Below, in pieces: positions 34,766-48,119 of a stretch of 64,000 bases of DNA. The DNA comes from Centropus unirufus (lineage: Eukaryota; Chordata; Aves; Cuculiformes; Centropidae). Below the pieces are notes generated by a model. The model had not been told where the DNA came from, ran no database searches, and saw nothing but the letters and a program-made list of their open reading frames with translations. Position numbers and translations under genes: made by a program. The stretch is taken from positions 244,176 to 308,175 of the forward strand of contig VYZI01000086.1 of assembly GCA_013397695.1 (NCBI GenBank), read 5' to 3'. Every line of letters begins with the position of its first letter. The first letter of the stretch is position 1.

Positions 34766-37524
34766 CACAAGATAATTTTGTTCAGGGCTCTCTTAAGTGT
34801 GATCTTTATTATGCTGTTTCAAACTCATTTCATGCTGAGCTTGACAAGACCATAACATCTGGCTTTTGCTGTAGCATGCAATGCCTCCTGAGTTGCCAAC
34901 TCCCTGCCAGAAGGAAGAAGCTCAAGAGAAGTGCGTGGAGGTGGGGAGGTGGGAAGGAACCAGATTTGTTCCCTGTAGTTTTGTGGTCAGTAGCAAGAAG
35001 GCAGAAGGGGTTTGTGCTTGCTGTAGAGTAGGTTATGGGGCCCATGTAGGTCTCCAAGCTTGGGGTGTGGAGAGAGGAACACATGCTCACCAAAGAGCTT
35101 TAGGCAAGTTTCTGGGCATCAGGTGGTCTTTGCTGATCCTTTATCCCCGCTGCAGTCAGACCTATTTCCAAAGTTCTAACGAGTCATAGGTTTACAAACA
35201 AGATAGTGAGATCTTGCAGGCATCTTTAGCCATTTTTCAGTTGACCCAGAACCCAAGTTTGCCTTTAGATGGGCTTAGTTATTTCTCTGTGTACCAATGG
35301 TTTAGGGGAGATGTCCCAGTTGTGCATGCTATGAGCCACCAATTGTCTCTTCCCACACACTTGTATAGGAATTAATTTAGAGGAGTTTGGCTCTGAGTGG
35401 AGCTCTTGGTAGTGCATATGTTCCATGTTCCACTCGAGAGAAAAAAAATCAAAGCTGTAAGAAGCTCAGAAATGAAACTGAAAAATGAAAATATTCTTTG
35501 GAGCATTTTCTCCTTGCCAAGTTTGATGAAGTTCGAGCGAGCACAGGAAACCCCTGGAAAGTCTAGCTATGGACAAATGGTACCTGCAAGAAGGTATAGA
35601 TATATCCCCTAGTGCATGTAAGAGATGTGAAAGAGGTTCTGTGTTCTGAACTCTGCTTAGGAGTTGCAGCATACGCTGACTCTTCCTAGAGCTTCAATCA
35701 TGTGCACGACAAGGACTTCACCTAAAGATAATAGATATGGACAGAAAGAATCCCATTTGTTCCCCTCAGCTTTGAAGGGCCCCAAACTTGAGTTCAGGGA
35801 GGCAGTTACCAGGCTTAAGGGGAATTAAATTTAAATGCATTAAAAGTAAAATGGCCTCTGTTTGTCTGACTCCTTTAAAGAGACATAGGTCCCAGGGAAA
35901 AAAACTCGGTAATGCACAAAGTTCAAATTCAGTCTTTGCTATGAAACGTTTGAAGGGTGATGCAAAATTATAAACAGAAATTGGAGAGGTGCCCATTGTG
36001 ATAGTCTGAGCTCAGCTTAGCTGATAAAGAAGGGAAGTTAATTTTTAACTTTAACTAAGATTTTTGCACATTAAAAGAAGTGTTATAATTCCTTGTGATG
36101 CAGTGTAATGGGAAACAGAAATATATTTAGTGATTTCATGTTTGTCTCAAAATGTGTGAATCTGAGACTTCTGTGTTGACTGTTTTTCACTGGATTCATG
36201 TCTGTCTCATCCCTGCTTGCCACTGCTTTTCTGAGAATTGCTGTTTGCCTCCAGATAAATTCATATTAATACTGTCTCTCCTTTAGATAAGTGGGAGTGA
36301 ATAACAGGCAGATTCTCTCCATTCTTGATGAAAGCACCCATGTCTTGATGGTATGTATTTCACCCATGCCACTCTACCTGATGTCTCCCATGGGATCAAG
36401 GCGACTATCCCTGCTCAGTGCCCCTACGAGCCCGTCTCTCAGTTCCTCAGCATCTGAATCACAGTGGGGAATTTCCTTCCAAAGGACATATTAGAATTCT
36501 GTCTTATGGAGCCATGTGCATTTTCTTCCTTGATTATATTTTCCTTTTAACTTCAACTCATGATTTTTTTAGGCTTCTTTTCCACCTTGTGTGCATGCTA
36601 TGAGCTGAAAAAGAAATCTTTAAATGGTTTCAAGCTGCCACTGATTGTAAGGTAACTAGAGCTGACAGCGTAAGTCACTTAAAAGTATTGCACATAATTT
36701 CCTGGTGCCTGCTGTCCTTGAATGTCATCACCACATTTAAGCTCCTGGGTTTGATGCTCCTTTTCTTTGCAGGGGAGATGGGGCTCACCTCTACCAAGAC
36801 GAGGGGAATGGCACCAGCTTCCACAGGAACATGAGCTGCTTGACTTCGTTGTAGCCTTTCACTCTTGCAGCCTCAGAGACCTTGGACTTCGTCCATCCCA
36901 TCGAACACCCAGTACTGCGTTTCAGCTGTGCAGGGAAGGTGGAAGCTCCCTCCTCGAGTGCTGCTTCTTATATGGGCAAACTGATGGGCAAAGGATCTCT
37001 GAGTCATTGAGGGCACTGTATTTCCGTGTGGTCCCTGATAACTTGAAGTGAAGCCTCCTAAGAGGTAGAGAAAAGCTGTTCATTTCACCCTGGAACTGTC
37101 TGGAAGATATTTTTGTTGTTAGTTATGTTAGTTATTAAGTAAAATGTCCACACCCCTGCTAATATATGCAAATTGCCATTTAATAGTTTAAAGCACAATG
37201 CAAGCAGACTCTGCAAGGTAAGAACACAAAATAGCTTCAGAAAATCTCAAAGCAGTTATTTTTTTGAGGTTATCTGTCCATTGTAACTTCTGTTAAACCT
37301 CTGAAGTGTTAGCAGCCACCTGGAACAATGAGTAGCAATGGTGGCTATCATTGCAGAAGTCGTTAAGCAGTGGTTACCACTGCCAGGAGAGCTGGACACG
37401 AGTGGCATGGTGGCACCACTCCCATCACATGGCAGGCACTTATCCTGCCATGCTTTTCTTTAGATCCAATCTCACTTGGCACCGAGAGCTGCCAGCAGAT
37501 CTGGGTACTGTTTGTGAACAGAGC

Positions 37525-37589
37525 TTTTTTTTTTTCTTTTTTCTTTTTTTTTTTTTTTTNNNNNNNNNNNNNNNNNNNNNNNNNNNNNN
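37525..37589. other. Poly-T tract running into an assembly gap (30 N)
   Basis: A T-rich run with two interrupting C (37525-37559) breaks off directly into 30 N (37560-37589). The gap is probably due to the homopolymer. The missing sequence could be a longer T/C microsatellite. Confidence 0.95.
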
Positions 37590-38799
37590 CGTTATACAAT
37601 TACAATGTGTATTTATTTCTACCCTCACTACTTCCTCTTGAAATTATGCAAGCTGTTTAAATCTCTCTGGCGTTTTCATGGAAGGGTGGATTCTGTGGGA
37701 TGTGGGTGGGTGTGTAGCAGCTATATAATTTCCTACCACTGATTTCCCCTGGGGAAGGGGGACCAAGCACCAGCACCATCTGCACATCTTGTAAGGCTTA
37801 GGAACTCTGCACCCTGAAATTCAGCTGAGTGGGATACAGCACCTCAAAGGCTGGGCTGTGGGAATCTCAAAAAGGAGGTAATTAGTCTCTGTCCTTTTGA
37901 ACTGTAGAACTGGGACTGCTTGGCAGTGATTGCAACAGATTTTTGTCCTTCAGGATCTGGGCATGAGAGCAGGTGAGGCACGCGAGCCAGTGGATAAAAG
38001 AAACGCCTATTCCAGGTCAGTGGTTGCTCTTTGTATATGTACTTAAAAGTCTGATTCTTCCATAAACACTCATTTCACAAAACATTGCAAACATTGCATT
38101 AGGAAGCGCTGAAAATAAAACCCCCAAATAATCTGGATGTCAATCTTGCTCCTTCTGTGAAGTGACATTGCCTGCTGGGCACTGGGTGAGACAACGAGGT
38201 GAGGTGCTGCTTGGGGGCAAGAGGCAAGCAGGCAGGCGGCCTTCACACCTTGTCTCCTTGGTGGTAAAGTTGCCTCAGCCTCTGAACTGTCTGCCTTCAG
38301 CCTGCCTCTGAGGCTTGTGGGAGTAAATTGTCCATTCCTACCTGCTAGCTGGTCTCTCCCTTCCAGATCTGAAAGGAAATAAAGGAAAAAAATAAAGGAA
38401 AAAAAATATGATGAAAAATAATCAGACTTGTATGAGATCCCAGATAGTCTAGCACTGATGTTGCTGAGGAAATTGAAGTGCAGCGTGCTTACATTAGCTT
38501 TCTGAAAAAAAAAACAAAAAACAAAAAAACCTCTGTGGACAAAAGCTTCCAAATCTGGCTTTTTAAAGGTAGGCTGCAAATTTCCTTCACAGCTAGCTAA
38601 GCACCCACAACCCAGGGCAGCTGGACCTGATGCACCTCCAGCATGGCTGGACAAGGGGACAAGCCACATCTGCCCAGAACACATCCTGTTTGGGGAGCAG
38701 AGAACAATTTGGGGAGGTCTCCCAGTACTGAGCCCAGCTCCTCCAAGCTCTTGAGGTTTCCATCAGCTTTAGCCAGGCTGTTGGGAGCTCTGCTGTGCT

Positions 38800-39889
38800 G
38801 GAAACAAAGGATTTGATGAGTGGGCTGTTCAGTGGATAAAGAATTGGTTGGATGGTCAGATTGAGAGAGCAGTGGTCAATGTTTTGATGTTCAGATGGAG
38901 ATCCCTGACAAGTGGTGTCCCTCAGAGAGCCTTACTGAGGCAAGTGCTATTTAATATTTTCATCAATGATATAAATAGCGAGATCTAGTGCCCATGCAGC
39001 AAGCAGATAACACTAAGCTGGGTGGTGCAGTTGGCACACCAGAAGGATGGGATGTCATCCAGAGGGACCTGGACAAGCTGGAGAAGTGAACCTGTGTGAA
39101 CCTCATGAGGTTCAACAAGGCCAAGTGCAAGGTCCTGCACCTGGGTCAAGGTGATCTGCGGTTTCAGTGCAGGATGTGATTCAGGGCGATTGATGTGATT
39201 GAGAAAAGACCTGCATAGATGGACTCAGGGGTGTTAATTGATGAGAAGCGCAGCATGAACCGGCAATGTGTGCTCACAGCCCAGAAGGCCAGCCATGTCC
39301 TGGGCTGCATCAAAAGAAACGTGGCCTACAGGTTGAGGAAGGTGATTCTCCCTTTCTCCTCTGCTCTCGTGAGACCCCACCTGGAGTACTGTGTCCAGTT
39401 CTGGAACTCCCAACATAAGAAGAGTGTGGAACTGTTGGAATGGGTCCAGAGGAGGCCACGAAGATGATCAGAAGGCTGGAGCACCTCTGCTGTGAGGACA
39501 GGCTGAGAGTTGGGGTTGTTCAGCCTGGAGAAGAGAAGGCTCGCTGGAGATCATAAAGCAGCCTTCCGGTATCTGAAGGGAGCCAACAAGAAAGCTGGGG
39601 AGGGGCTTTTTACAAGGGCATGGAGTGATACAATGAAGAGGAATGGCTTTAAATTGGAAGGGAAAAGTCTTAAATTAATCTTCACAGTGAGGGTAGTGAG
39701 GCACTGGCACAGGTTGCCCAGGGAAGTTGTGGATGGCCCCTCCCTGGAAGTGTTCGAGGCCAGTTTGGATGGGGTCTTGAGTAGAGTGGTGGATTTGAAT
39801 GGAAGGTGTTCCTACCCATGGCAGGGGGGTTGGAACTGGGTGATCTTTAAGGTCCCTTCCAACTCAAACTATTCTATGATTCTATGATT
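38800..39889 (+). pseudogene. CR1 LINE, ORF2 reverse-transcriptase remnant plus 3' UTR
   Basis: This is the longest CR1 copy in the window (about 1.1 kb). It begins in the reverse-transcriptase region: GGTGTCCCTCAGAG and TTTAATATTTTCATCAATGA correspond to the VPQ-G...LFNIFIND block. It continues through TGCAGCAAGCAGATAACAC (the position of the YADD-like active site, here degraded) and TTCAACAAGGCCAAGTGCAA. The C-terminal part is still open at 39219-39467 (SHVLGCIKRNVAYRL, ALVRPHLEYCVQFW). In-frame stops (for example GAAGTGAACC near 39083) and small deletions kill the frame. The 3' UTR ends in CTATTCTATGATTCTATGATT. The 5' boundary near 38800 is approximate. Confidence 0.93.
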
Positions 39890-41269
39890 GAGTCTCTGCC
39901 TCAGCGTCTTCACAGATGAACGGGATAGGGATGGAAGGAGTTGGGACAAGGGAACAGAAAATCCAAGTGTGAGACAGGTCTAAGGAGAAAAGGTCAATCA
40001 TCCTTCCTGCCTAGGTCCTCCTCAGAAAGTTCTCCAGGATGTCCAAAGGTCCCTGCCGTGATTGCTGCTATATTTCCTCTTCCTGACTGGCAAACAGTTC
40101 TCTGTATTTTTGCCAGGCCATGTTTAGAGAGTAGGCGTGGGGCAGCGTGTCTCTCCCAACACCTTGATCTGCCAGGGAAAAGGGAAATTGCATCTTCTTA
40201 GTCCCTATTAACACACTCCTGCTAACATGCCTTTGGCTGCCTGCTACTCTTAACTGGCACCTCCAGCTTTTAGTTACATATCCTGGTCATCTATGAAATA
40301 TTTTAATATTCTAGGCTGGGCTGCATTTGGAGAGTAAATACTGTTCCCTCTACAACACACAACGCTTGCTGATGCATTGCACAATTTATGGTACAAGCAA
40401 TTTCAATTTGGTTTTCCCTCACACTGCGTGGTTTTAATACACTTATGTAAAATGGGAGAGAATTTTAGACTATGTGTGCGCGTATTTGCAATCACAGTGT
40501 GAAATGAACAATGCTCTTGGAGCACATGACCATGAGGACCAGACTTGCAGCACTCTGTAGGAGACTGCAAGCCTAGCAAGCTCCAAGAACCTTAATCCCA
40601 CAGTGTGGAGGTGGTGGGACCTATGGGGGCTACCAGTGTGCTGCAAGGCAGCAGCATCAAGGTTGTTTTTGGGGTGTAGGCTAGGATGCTGCTAGCTGCT
40701 GGGCACCGGCTGGCATTATAACTCTCCTACAAATGCCTGGGGCAAAGGAATAGGCATGTCAGCCTAGGACCAAAGGTATGTGAGGAAATAAGCCGTGCCC
40801 TGCAAGTACCTGTTTGTCTATAAAAGGTCAATGAAGACAACAGACCTGACCTGATCACTTGGTTGTATCATGTGCAGGTAGAACTTCTGCACCTGTGTGC
40901 AGACCTCAGACCTCCCTAATTCCTGCCATCTCTTGCACAGCTCCAAGAAGTTTCTCCAAGGCTGGGGAGGCAGTCTCCTTGGCTGCAGCAGGATCACCAT
41001 CTGGAAATCCTTCTCTCTGCCTCTGCAGAATGTGTAATTTTTCTTATTTAAGCCAGCTTAACCAGGTTGGCTTCAGGTTGGAGACTTGGAGCAGCCTTCC
41101 ATAGAGGAAGTCCTTGGGCAGGCAGATGGGGAAGGCACCATGTGCTCTCTTCAAGGCTCAGAGACACTGGGCAGGTCCACTGCTATTGATCAGTCAGTGG
41201 CAAGGTGGGGTGAGACCCAGGTCTCAGTAGATTGGTGTTACTTTTATTCAGCTCGTATACAGAGAGACG
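39890..41269. other. Intergenic interval between two CR1 copies
   Basis: No gene or RNA recognised. The stretch 40260-40500 is AT-rich and non-repetitive (GAAATATTTTAATATTC, GCACAATTTATGG, ACAAGCAATTTC) and could be conserved. The remainder has no visible signal. Confidence 0.5.
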
Positions 41270-41568
41270 ACAGAGCTCTGTGCAGCAGCCATTGGTGCCC
41301 AGAATAGGGCAAGAAAACAGAAGGAAGGCATCTTTTACAATAAGGGTGAGGAAGCACTGGAACGCCCAGAAAGGTTGTAGAAGTCAAGTCCCTGGAAACC
41401 TTCTAAGTCAGATTGGATGGGACTCGGAGCAACCTGCTCTAGTTGAAGTTGTTGTCCCTGCTCAGTGCAGGGAGGGTTTGGACTAGATGGTCTTTGAGGG
41501 TCCCTTCCAACTCAAACTATTCTATGATTCTATGACTCAATTATTCTATGATTCTGTGATTCTATGAT
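41270..41568 (+). mobile_element. CR1 LINE 3' end with expanded octamer tail
   Basis: The segment has GTGAGGAAGCACTGGAA, GGTTGTAGAAGTC, CCCTGGAAACCTTC, GATTGGATGGGACTC and GGACTAGATGGTCTTTG, which correspond to the CR1 C-terminus and 3' UTR. The tail (about 41513-41568) contains at least six ATTCTATG/ATTCTGTG-type units, more than in the other copies. The 5' end is uncertain. Confidence 0.88.
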
Positions 41569-44500
41569 AGGGTTTCTGCTTTGGATTCCCCACCTTCACC
41601 CAGCAAGGCACAGCTCTCTCCTCTGACAAGGGTCTGTGTGGTCTGTTCTCAGCTCCATAAGGCATAAAGCTGTTTCAGGCAATGTGTGAAGCTGCCGAAA
41701 ATGTAATGTGCAAATGCCCATTTTTGTGCAGGGAAGCAGAGGCTGCTGATTCTTTCTTTGAGAATTCCTGCAAAACAGAGAGAGAAGGAAGAAGCTGGAC
41801 CATCACCTGGCAGGTGTGCTGCTGGGAGTTTACACTACTGCTGGAGAGTCTCGAAGGAGACATGTTCAGCTCTAGGACACATTTGAGTCAACAACAAAGG
41901 GGAAAAAACAATTGCTTGAGCGAAAAAAAGCAGACCTAAAATGTATAAAACAGCTATGGGTTTGATCATGGGACCAGAAGGCGGAATGCACAGATGTAGG
42001 AATCACAGGAGAAATTACCTGGAAATTGATAATATAGCATGAAATAATCTCATGAATTCCTGATTCCAAGCTTTCCAGACTTGAGCTTGGTTTAATTATC
42101 ACTGCTTAGCTGTAAACTGGGAGGAGGGCTTTTCTTTGCGCTGTGGGTTGTTCCAAAGGACCGTGGAAATGTTGATATATTTTCAAGTTTATCTGGTCTT
42201 GAAAGAGTTTTTAAATGTCTGAAGATGATCACAATTTAAGTAAAATCTTGGGGCCTAAGAAGTTTGTCCACTTTCAGACTTTTGTGTTTGCTAAAAATAG
42301 TGTCCTTGGTATGTGATCTTGGGCCACAGGCTGAGAACTGGATCCAACCATGGCAAGTGGTCTTATTTTTGATTTTAACAATTCTTTTTAGTATTTTTTT
42401 AATGTGCTGGTGAGTTCTGACATGCAAGCATAACTTTACTCTGATGGGCCAAATACATTCAATATGTTATAAAGTAATAAATCAGTATATAAAAGTTATT
42501 ATCTTGATGTTCTCTTCTTTTATTTGGGTGTTACTTGGAATTCTGGTGGATTGGGTTTATTCCTGTGCCTCTTTTCAGCCACTCTTCTTTTTTTTTTTTT
42601 TTTAACTTTCATAATACATAGACAGGAGATTTTCTCTTTCTGTTACAAACAAAGATAATTTCATAAGAACAAAGTGTAGTTATTCTGCTATTTGTGAGAA
42701 TGCCAGTCAGAAAACTCCCACAATATTTTTATAAAAATATGTATTTTCTTTACAAAAAAATGTTTAAATGTTTTACAATTCTGTAAAATCTCTAAGATAA
42801 GAGTTAAAATAATCCTATTTAGAGACAAAGAGGAAAAAAGAAGTGAAGTGATCAAAAGAAGTCTGAAATGTTCATAAACTCGCATATCTCCAGGAGCGAG
42901 TGCTTTAGCTGACATACCAAGTGCCACACAGCTTTTGATAAAAGCCTAAGATCTGGCTGTGTGGCTCCTAAAAAAATGAAAAAGCGCAAAACCATATTCT
43001 CAACTAGGGATAGTTTTACCTTTAATTGAAATCAGCCAAGGAAAATTGTGAACCCCGAGATCACGGGCTGGGAAAGGGATAATCAGCCTCCCTGCTTTTG
43101 CTGTGATAGGGGTCTAGTCGCTCTTCTGATGGAGGGACACAGAGAGAGGGATCCTTTCAGGGGACACCTTGGCAGTGGACCATGTCCCCGTGCTTCGAGA
43201 AGCCCTCTGGAGAAGTCTGGTGTCCTCCTGGCTGCAGAAGGTGCTCTGGATGGGGAACTGACTAGCTGACTCAAATTTGGGAGTGGGACATAAATCTATT
43301 TGGAGATCTTTTTGCTTTAGGAAGAGGAAAGATAGTCCTTTTAAAGAAAACCGTGTATAGCTGTACTTTCTCTCCCTGCCTGAGTGCACCTCGGCCCTAC
43401 GGAAGACAAGGTGGGCTTCGGGAGCTGGGGGGGCAGACGCATTTCACATGAGCAAGTCCTCTACATAAGCTGTACCCTGCTCAGGCATCCCGAGCCCTCT
43501 GTATGTGGCTGCACAACTGCAGCGGATTGTTACCTCTTCAGTGGAGTTAAACATCATGGGAAGGAAGTATTTAAACTGTTGCCTGCTGTAGGGGCAGCTT
43601 TTTGGATGAAGAACAATATAGATGTGGGTTGCCAGTAATTCATGAAGGCCGGCTGGAACTCAGAGATAATTTTGCAGTTTTCTAGAAAGGCTGTGTGTGC
43701 TTCTGACAAGTTCCTGAGTTTTATTCATTAGCTGCATTTTTAGTCAACTTGGATTTATCCAGATTAAGAGTGACTTCAAATCCAGAGAGCAAGGAGCACG
43801 TAAACCACAACAACAAAGGACGCAACATCCTTTATTACATATTTTTAAAAGACAAAGTGTTGTTGCTCACCTAAAATTAAGTGAGGTCTATGGGTAGTTA
43901 GCAGTGGCTTTCATGATGTAATTCAAATATGAAATGCATCAGGTTTTCGACAAAGGCTATTGCTGAAGTCAACGATATAGTGAAGTGTAGGAGTGTGACA
44001 CCTGAGTTCCCTGTTTCTGTGGTACCCCTGCCAGGTAAAAGCACGAAGTGTGTTACGTGCCCTGGACATGAGGGCTGGGACTCAGAACAAGTGGCTTTTA
44101 TCCCTGCTTCTCTGTTTGACATGCTCCTTACACCTGAACTATGTAAATAAACATTTTTCTTCACTTTTTAATCAAAGGGCTTGACTCCATGGAGTGTTAT
44201 GATATTTAAAGGAGCTGGACAAAGTAGCTGAAATATGTAATCTATATGTGAAGTGCTCATTTCTTTTCTAAGATAGTAATAGTGTCTATGGACACTGGAT
44301 TTCTGGAGCCCTGAGAAATGACAAAATTAATGTTGGCCATATGGAGAGCCAAACAGGAGCAAGCCCCACTTTACGTGGGCCCATTGGGAGCCCAGGTATA
44401 ATGTTTCCAGGAAGGGAGCTATGGATATTTCCAGCGATTCTCACTATAAGTAAATGCTTTTATGGTGAAGCAAATTTTGTGTGAGAAAACAAAAGAGCAA

Positions 44501-47500
44501 AAATAAATTTCCATACCTCTGCTGAATATGAAGAAAACAGAAGTGTGCTCCTGTGCAGAGGGTGAGAAGAAACTTGAGTACTATTTAGGTCAGGCTGTAA
44601 ATGCACTGAAGCCAAAGGTTATTTACAGGAATTATGGGGCTAACAGCATGAATCCTGTTGTAAAATTGAACTTTAGCTTTTATTCATTTCTTGGCAACTG
44701 TTCCTGGTGCTGGCCATCTCTCAATATCCTCTTAAGTATTTTTCCTTGGAATAGAAATCTGGACGTCATTTTCACGTAACTAAATATTTATTCTGAGACT
44801 TTTCAATGATTAATGTGCTTTTAATCCCTTATCTATTGGATTGAACATGAAAATACAACTGCCTAAATAACTAATTATATCCTTGAGATGTGGTTTTCTC
44901 CCTCCCCCCCTCTTTTAGAGACATTTTCCCCAAACAAAAGCTCTGTTTTCTTGGCATTTCCTGCCAGCCCTATCAACCTTCCAGCTTTCTCTGCAAGTAA
45001 AGGAGTGCTCTGGCCCTTGGGTGTGCACTGACCAAGAGCCAATTCCCCAACATAAAATTTCTCCTATGAATGAGTCACTGGGTGGCAAGCTCAGTGGTGT
45101 TTATTTTCCCTGCCCTGCACGATAAGGGATGGCGTGTTCTGCAGATCTTGAAGCCTCTAATGTAATTTAAACCTGCTTGCAACAAAGAACAGAGAATAAT
45201 ATCAAACTTCATTTCAGTTCACTAAAGGGAGAAGGCACCATCTGTTCTTTATTTTGCTGTTAATGAGTATGCAGAAGGAACAGCCCCATCCACCACTCCA
45301 GCAGTGGGGCAGCCAGTGTGTTGCACTGCATTAGGAGCAGCAGTAAGAGAAATCCCCAGAAGGATATTCTTGAAGTGTGGCAACCACCGGTGACTTCCCC
45401 AAGGAAGGGAACTCACTGGAAGTCAGACCCTCAGATAGGACCTGCATTTGCCGTGATGTCAGAAGACAACTTTAAACTGGAAAACAGTCAGGGGGCTTCA
45501 TTAATGCAGCCAGACCCTCCCAGTAGGGATCAAAATGCTGCAAACATGGAGAGTAGCTGAAGAAGGCTCATCTACAGCCAAACACTACACACAAGTAAAC
45601 GGTGCAAGAAACAGAGCTCTTCTGCTCCTTGCAGTATGTGCTGAGTTCCTAATCACTTGCAGTTAATTCAGATTAGCTGTGAAAATACATGGCACGAGTT
45701 TCAGCATGGCACATGTTATGTCGACAGAAAACAAAGACCTACACACATCTTTTCTCATGTGTAGGTAAAGGAGGAATGGTTAATAAGTGATCCCAAGCGG
45801 CTGAAATACATTCATGATTTTAGGAGCAAAGTCTGTGATAACATCATGTTATAAGGAGGGTTTGGACAGACCTTCTGAGAGAGATTAAAGGAAGGTGCAG
45901 AATTAAGGCATGACAAAGAATGAAAGCTTGTCAAGAAAGAGAGGTAAATCATGGAAAGAGGAGGACAGTGTCTTGACAGAAGGGGCAAAGTGAAAAATCA
46001 AGACCCTGCAGGTAAAGGCTTGATGCAAGGGGTTATGTGAAGTTCAAAGTCAGACTAGCAAAAAAATGGCATGTACAAAGGCACAGCCTGTGACAGCCAG
46101 CATAAAGCAACCTCCCAGTACGTAATGGTTGCGCAAAAGTATAATGCATTACAATGCTGTGCAGAAGAATTTGCAAAAATCAGTGGACCATGCATAGCCT
46201 GGACAGAGAGAAAGAGGAAGATAGTCGTAGTTCAAGCAACTCCAGAAATGACAGATATATCCATAGCTGGAGGTCTGGTTTTCTTCATATCCCGAGAGGA
46301 GAAGCAACCTGCTCTGAGCTCTGCCCTTGGGCCTGGCAGGGCTGAGGTGTTGCTCCCAGCAGGGAGCAGAGGAGAAGATGCTTGGGCATTGGTACAATGG
46401 AGGCTACTCACAAAGATCTTTAAGCTCTACTCAGAGGGAAGAAAAGTGCTAAAGGTGGGCTGGAAGGTTGGGGAAATAAAGATTTTCAGTGGAGCTCTTC
46501 CCAGAGACTGGACTATGTACTTTGCCAGTAGAGAAGAGTATCTTTCCACCATGGCTTGCTCTGGTAGCACAGCCTCGTGTAGCCCAGCTCTGCATCTGCC
46601 CATGCAGGGCCATGGGGCTACCAGGAACCAGTTGCCTCATATTCCACTGGGGGTTGAGACACCTTCCCCAAACTCAGCCCTTTTAAGCCCGCTCTGTGGC
46701 AAGGTCTCCAGTGAAGTCCTTCCATAAACCTGCGTCTGTCTGCCTTTGTCTTACACTGAAATTCCAACAGTTACTTAATATTTATAATTTGATGTGGTCT
46801 AGTTGGTGTTGCACATAGTGTCAAAATATGAACATTATTTCAGAAGAAATCTAATGTGGAGTCCACTGTAATGATGCAAGTAACGTCAGCTCTTTTACCT
46901 TCATCCTCCTGAAACTGCATGCTGCTCCTGAGGAAAAATATGGGGTTTCAGTTTACACAATTTAAACCTTTGTGGCATAGGGCTGATCCTTTTTTTTTAA
47001 AAAAAAAGAAAAGAGTCCTTCTCAAGTGTTTCTTCTGTTGACCAGGGTCAAAACCATAAGTGGCAACAGCATGAGCAGAGCGCAGAGCTCTGAGAGTGAC
47101 CACAACCCATCACAGTCACTCACTTTTGATGATCCGTACCGAAGGTAACACATTTTTTCAAACACAGAGGAAGATATGGTCGCTGGTCTCTGCTCCTCTG
47201 ACGCTCTGAACCACAACTCTGTGATTAGGGCACTCAAAAACACAGGATGGAAGCTAAATGCTAAGATTGTCGATGGAATTGTTAATGAGGATCTAAAGAT
47301 GACATGGTGAATGAGAGAAGCTCAGTAATTGCTTTTTCCCTGTACTGACTTAGCAATTAGAAATGGAAGAAAAAAATCAGGATGAAATTTGAGAACTATG
47401 CTGTTTAGAGTACCTGCTTCTGTTTATTTTTAACCCTCTCTTTTATCCTACCAATCCCTTCTGCGATGTTTCTGCTTCCTGGCTCTGTGCAGTGCTGCAG

Positions 47501-48119
47501 TATATTTGCAATGCCCTGTCATTCACACCATGTCTGCAAGCTGTCTTCTTCAGACATGAGCCTATTTAGACAAGTTGTCAGGCTGAAGGGGAGAAAAATC
47601 TTAAATCAATGTATTTCAGCATGCAATCATATATAGGCTAATTTATCTGCTGCCCTGTTCAGCCTGCCAGTTTAAAATGAGGTCTTTCAGGCATGGTGCC
47701 TCTGAAAGTCTCCTGATTAACAGAGCAATTTTTATTGGTAGGGCAACAATATGATTGTTTTATGGTAATTGTTATCATTTGGACCTGTGTATTTGCAAAT
47801 GGGGGAGATTAAAGTAAGGAAAATATAAAGATGATGAATATACAGCAGGTAGCCGAGATGGAAAAGGGATAGAAATGTTTGCTGTATTGATGTTGTCTGC
47901 CATGGCTAGGGCAGAGAGAAGCTGGCTGCCTCTCCAGGGCCAAGGAGGTCCCCATCCACAGCAACAGCCAGTGGAGCATCTGCCTGCATGCGACAAAACC
48001 ATGTCCACTCAGCCTTATGCTCCCCTTGCACCAGTCCTCTGCCCCACCACTGATCAAGGTGTCTGCCTCGCCTCCCCTCCCTGGAAAAGGGCTTTGCAGG
48101 TGGAAAGCAGATAAACAGA
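41569..48119. other. Gene-poor region
   Basis: No supportable gene. A 218-codon open frame at 46071-46727 (+) is the longest outside the CpG island, but it has no recognisable domain and no splice or promoter context. A poly-T run lies at 42588-42603 and a T9A9 palindrome at 46990-47007. AT-rich homeobox-like cores occur around 44810-44890 (GATTAATGTGC, AACTAATTATATCC). Confidence 0.55.
46990..47007. repeat. T9A9 palindrome
   Basis: Nine T followed directly by nine A, a perfect 18-bp palindrome. It could extrude as a short hairpin or be a chance homopolymer junction. Confidence 0.85.

Larger units (their letters stand above)
15921..38799. other. Gene-poor region
   Basis: About 23 kb with no supportable coding exon, tRNA or rRNA. 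The longest frames (197 codons at 30185-30778, 167 on the minus strand at 24607-25110, 204 on the minus strand at 38070-38684) have no domain, low-complexity stretches or neighbouring splice structure, and are treated as chance. Purine-rich stretches occur around 23630-24260. Candidate conserved blocks at 17165-17480, 27640-27870 and 34540-34765 are listed separately. A smaller one may lie at 28680-28870, where CTTGAAATTGAA is repeated. Confidence 0.6.

Noticed and set aside
38070..38684. 204-codon minus-strand frame
   Set aside because: It contains low-complexity Phe/Ser-rich stretches from A-runs on the + strand, no family match and no splice context.
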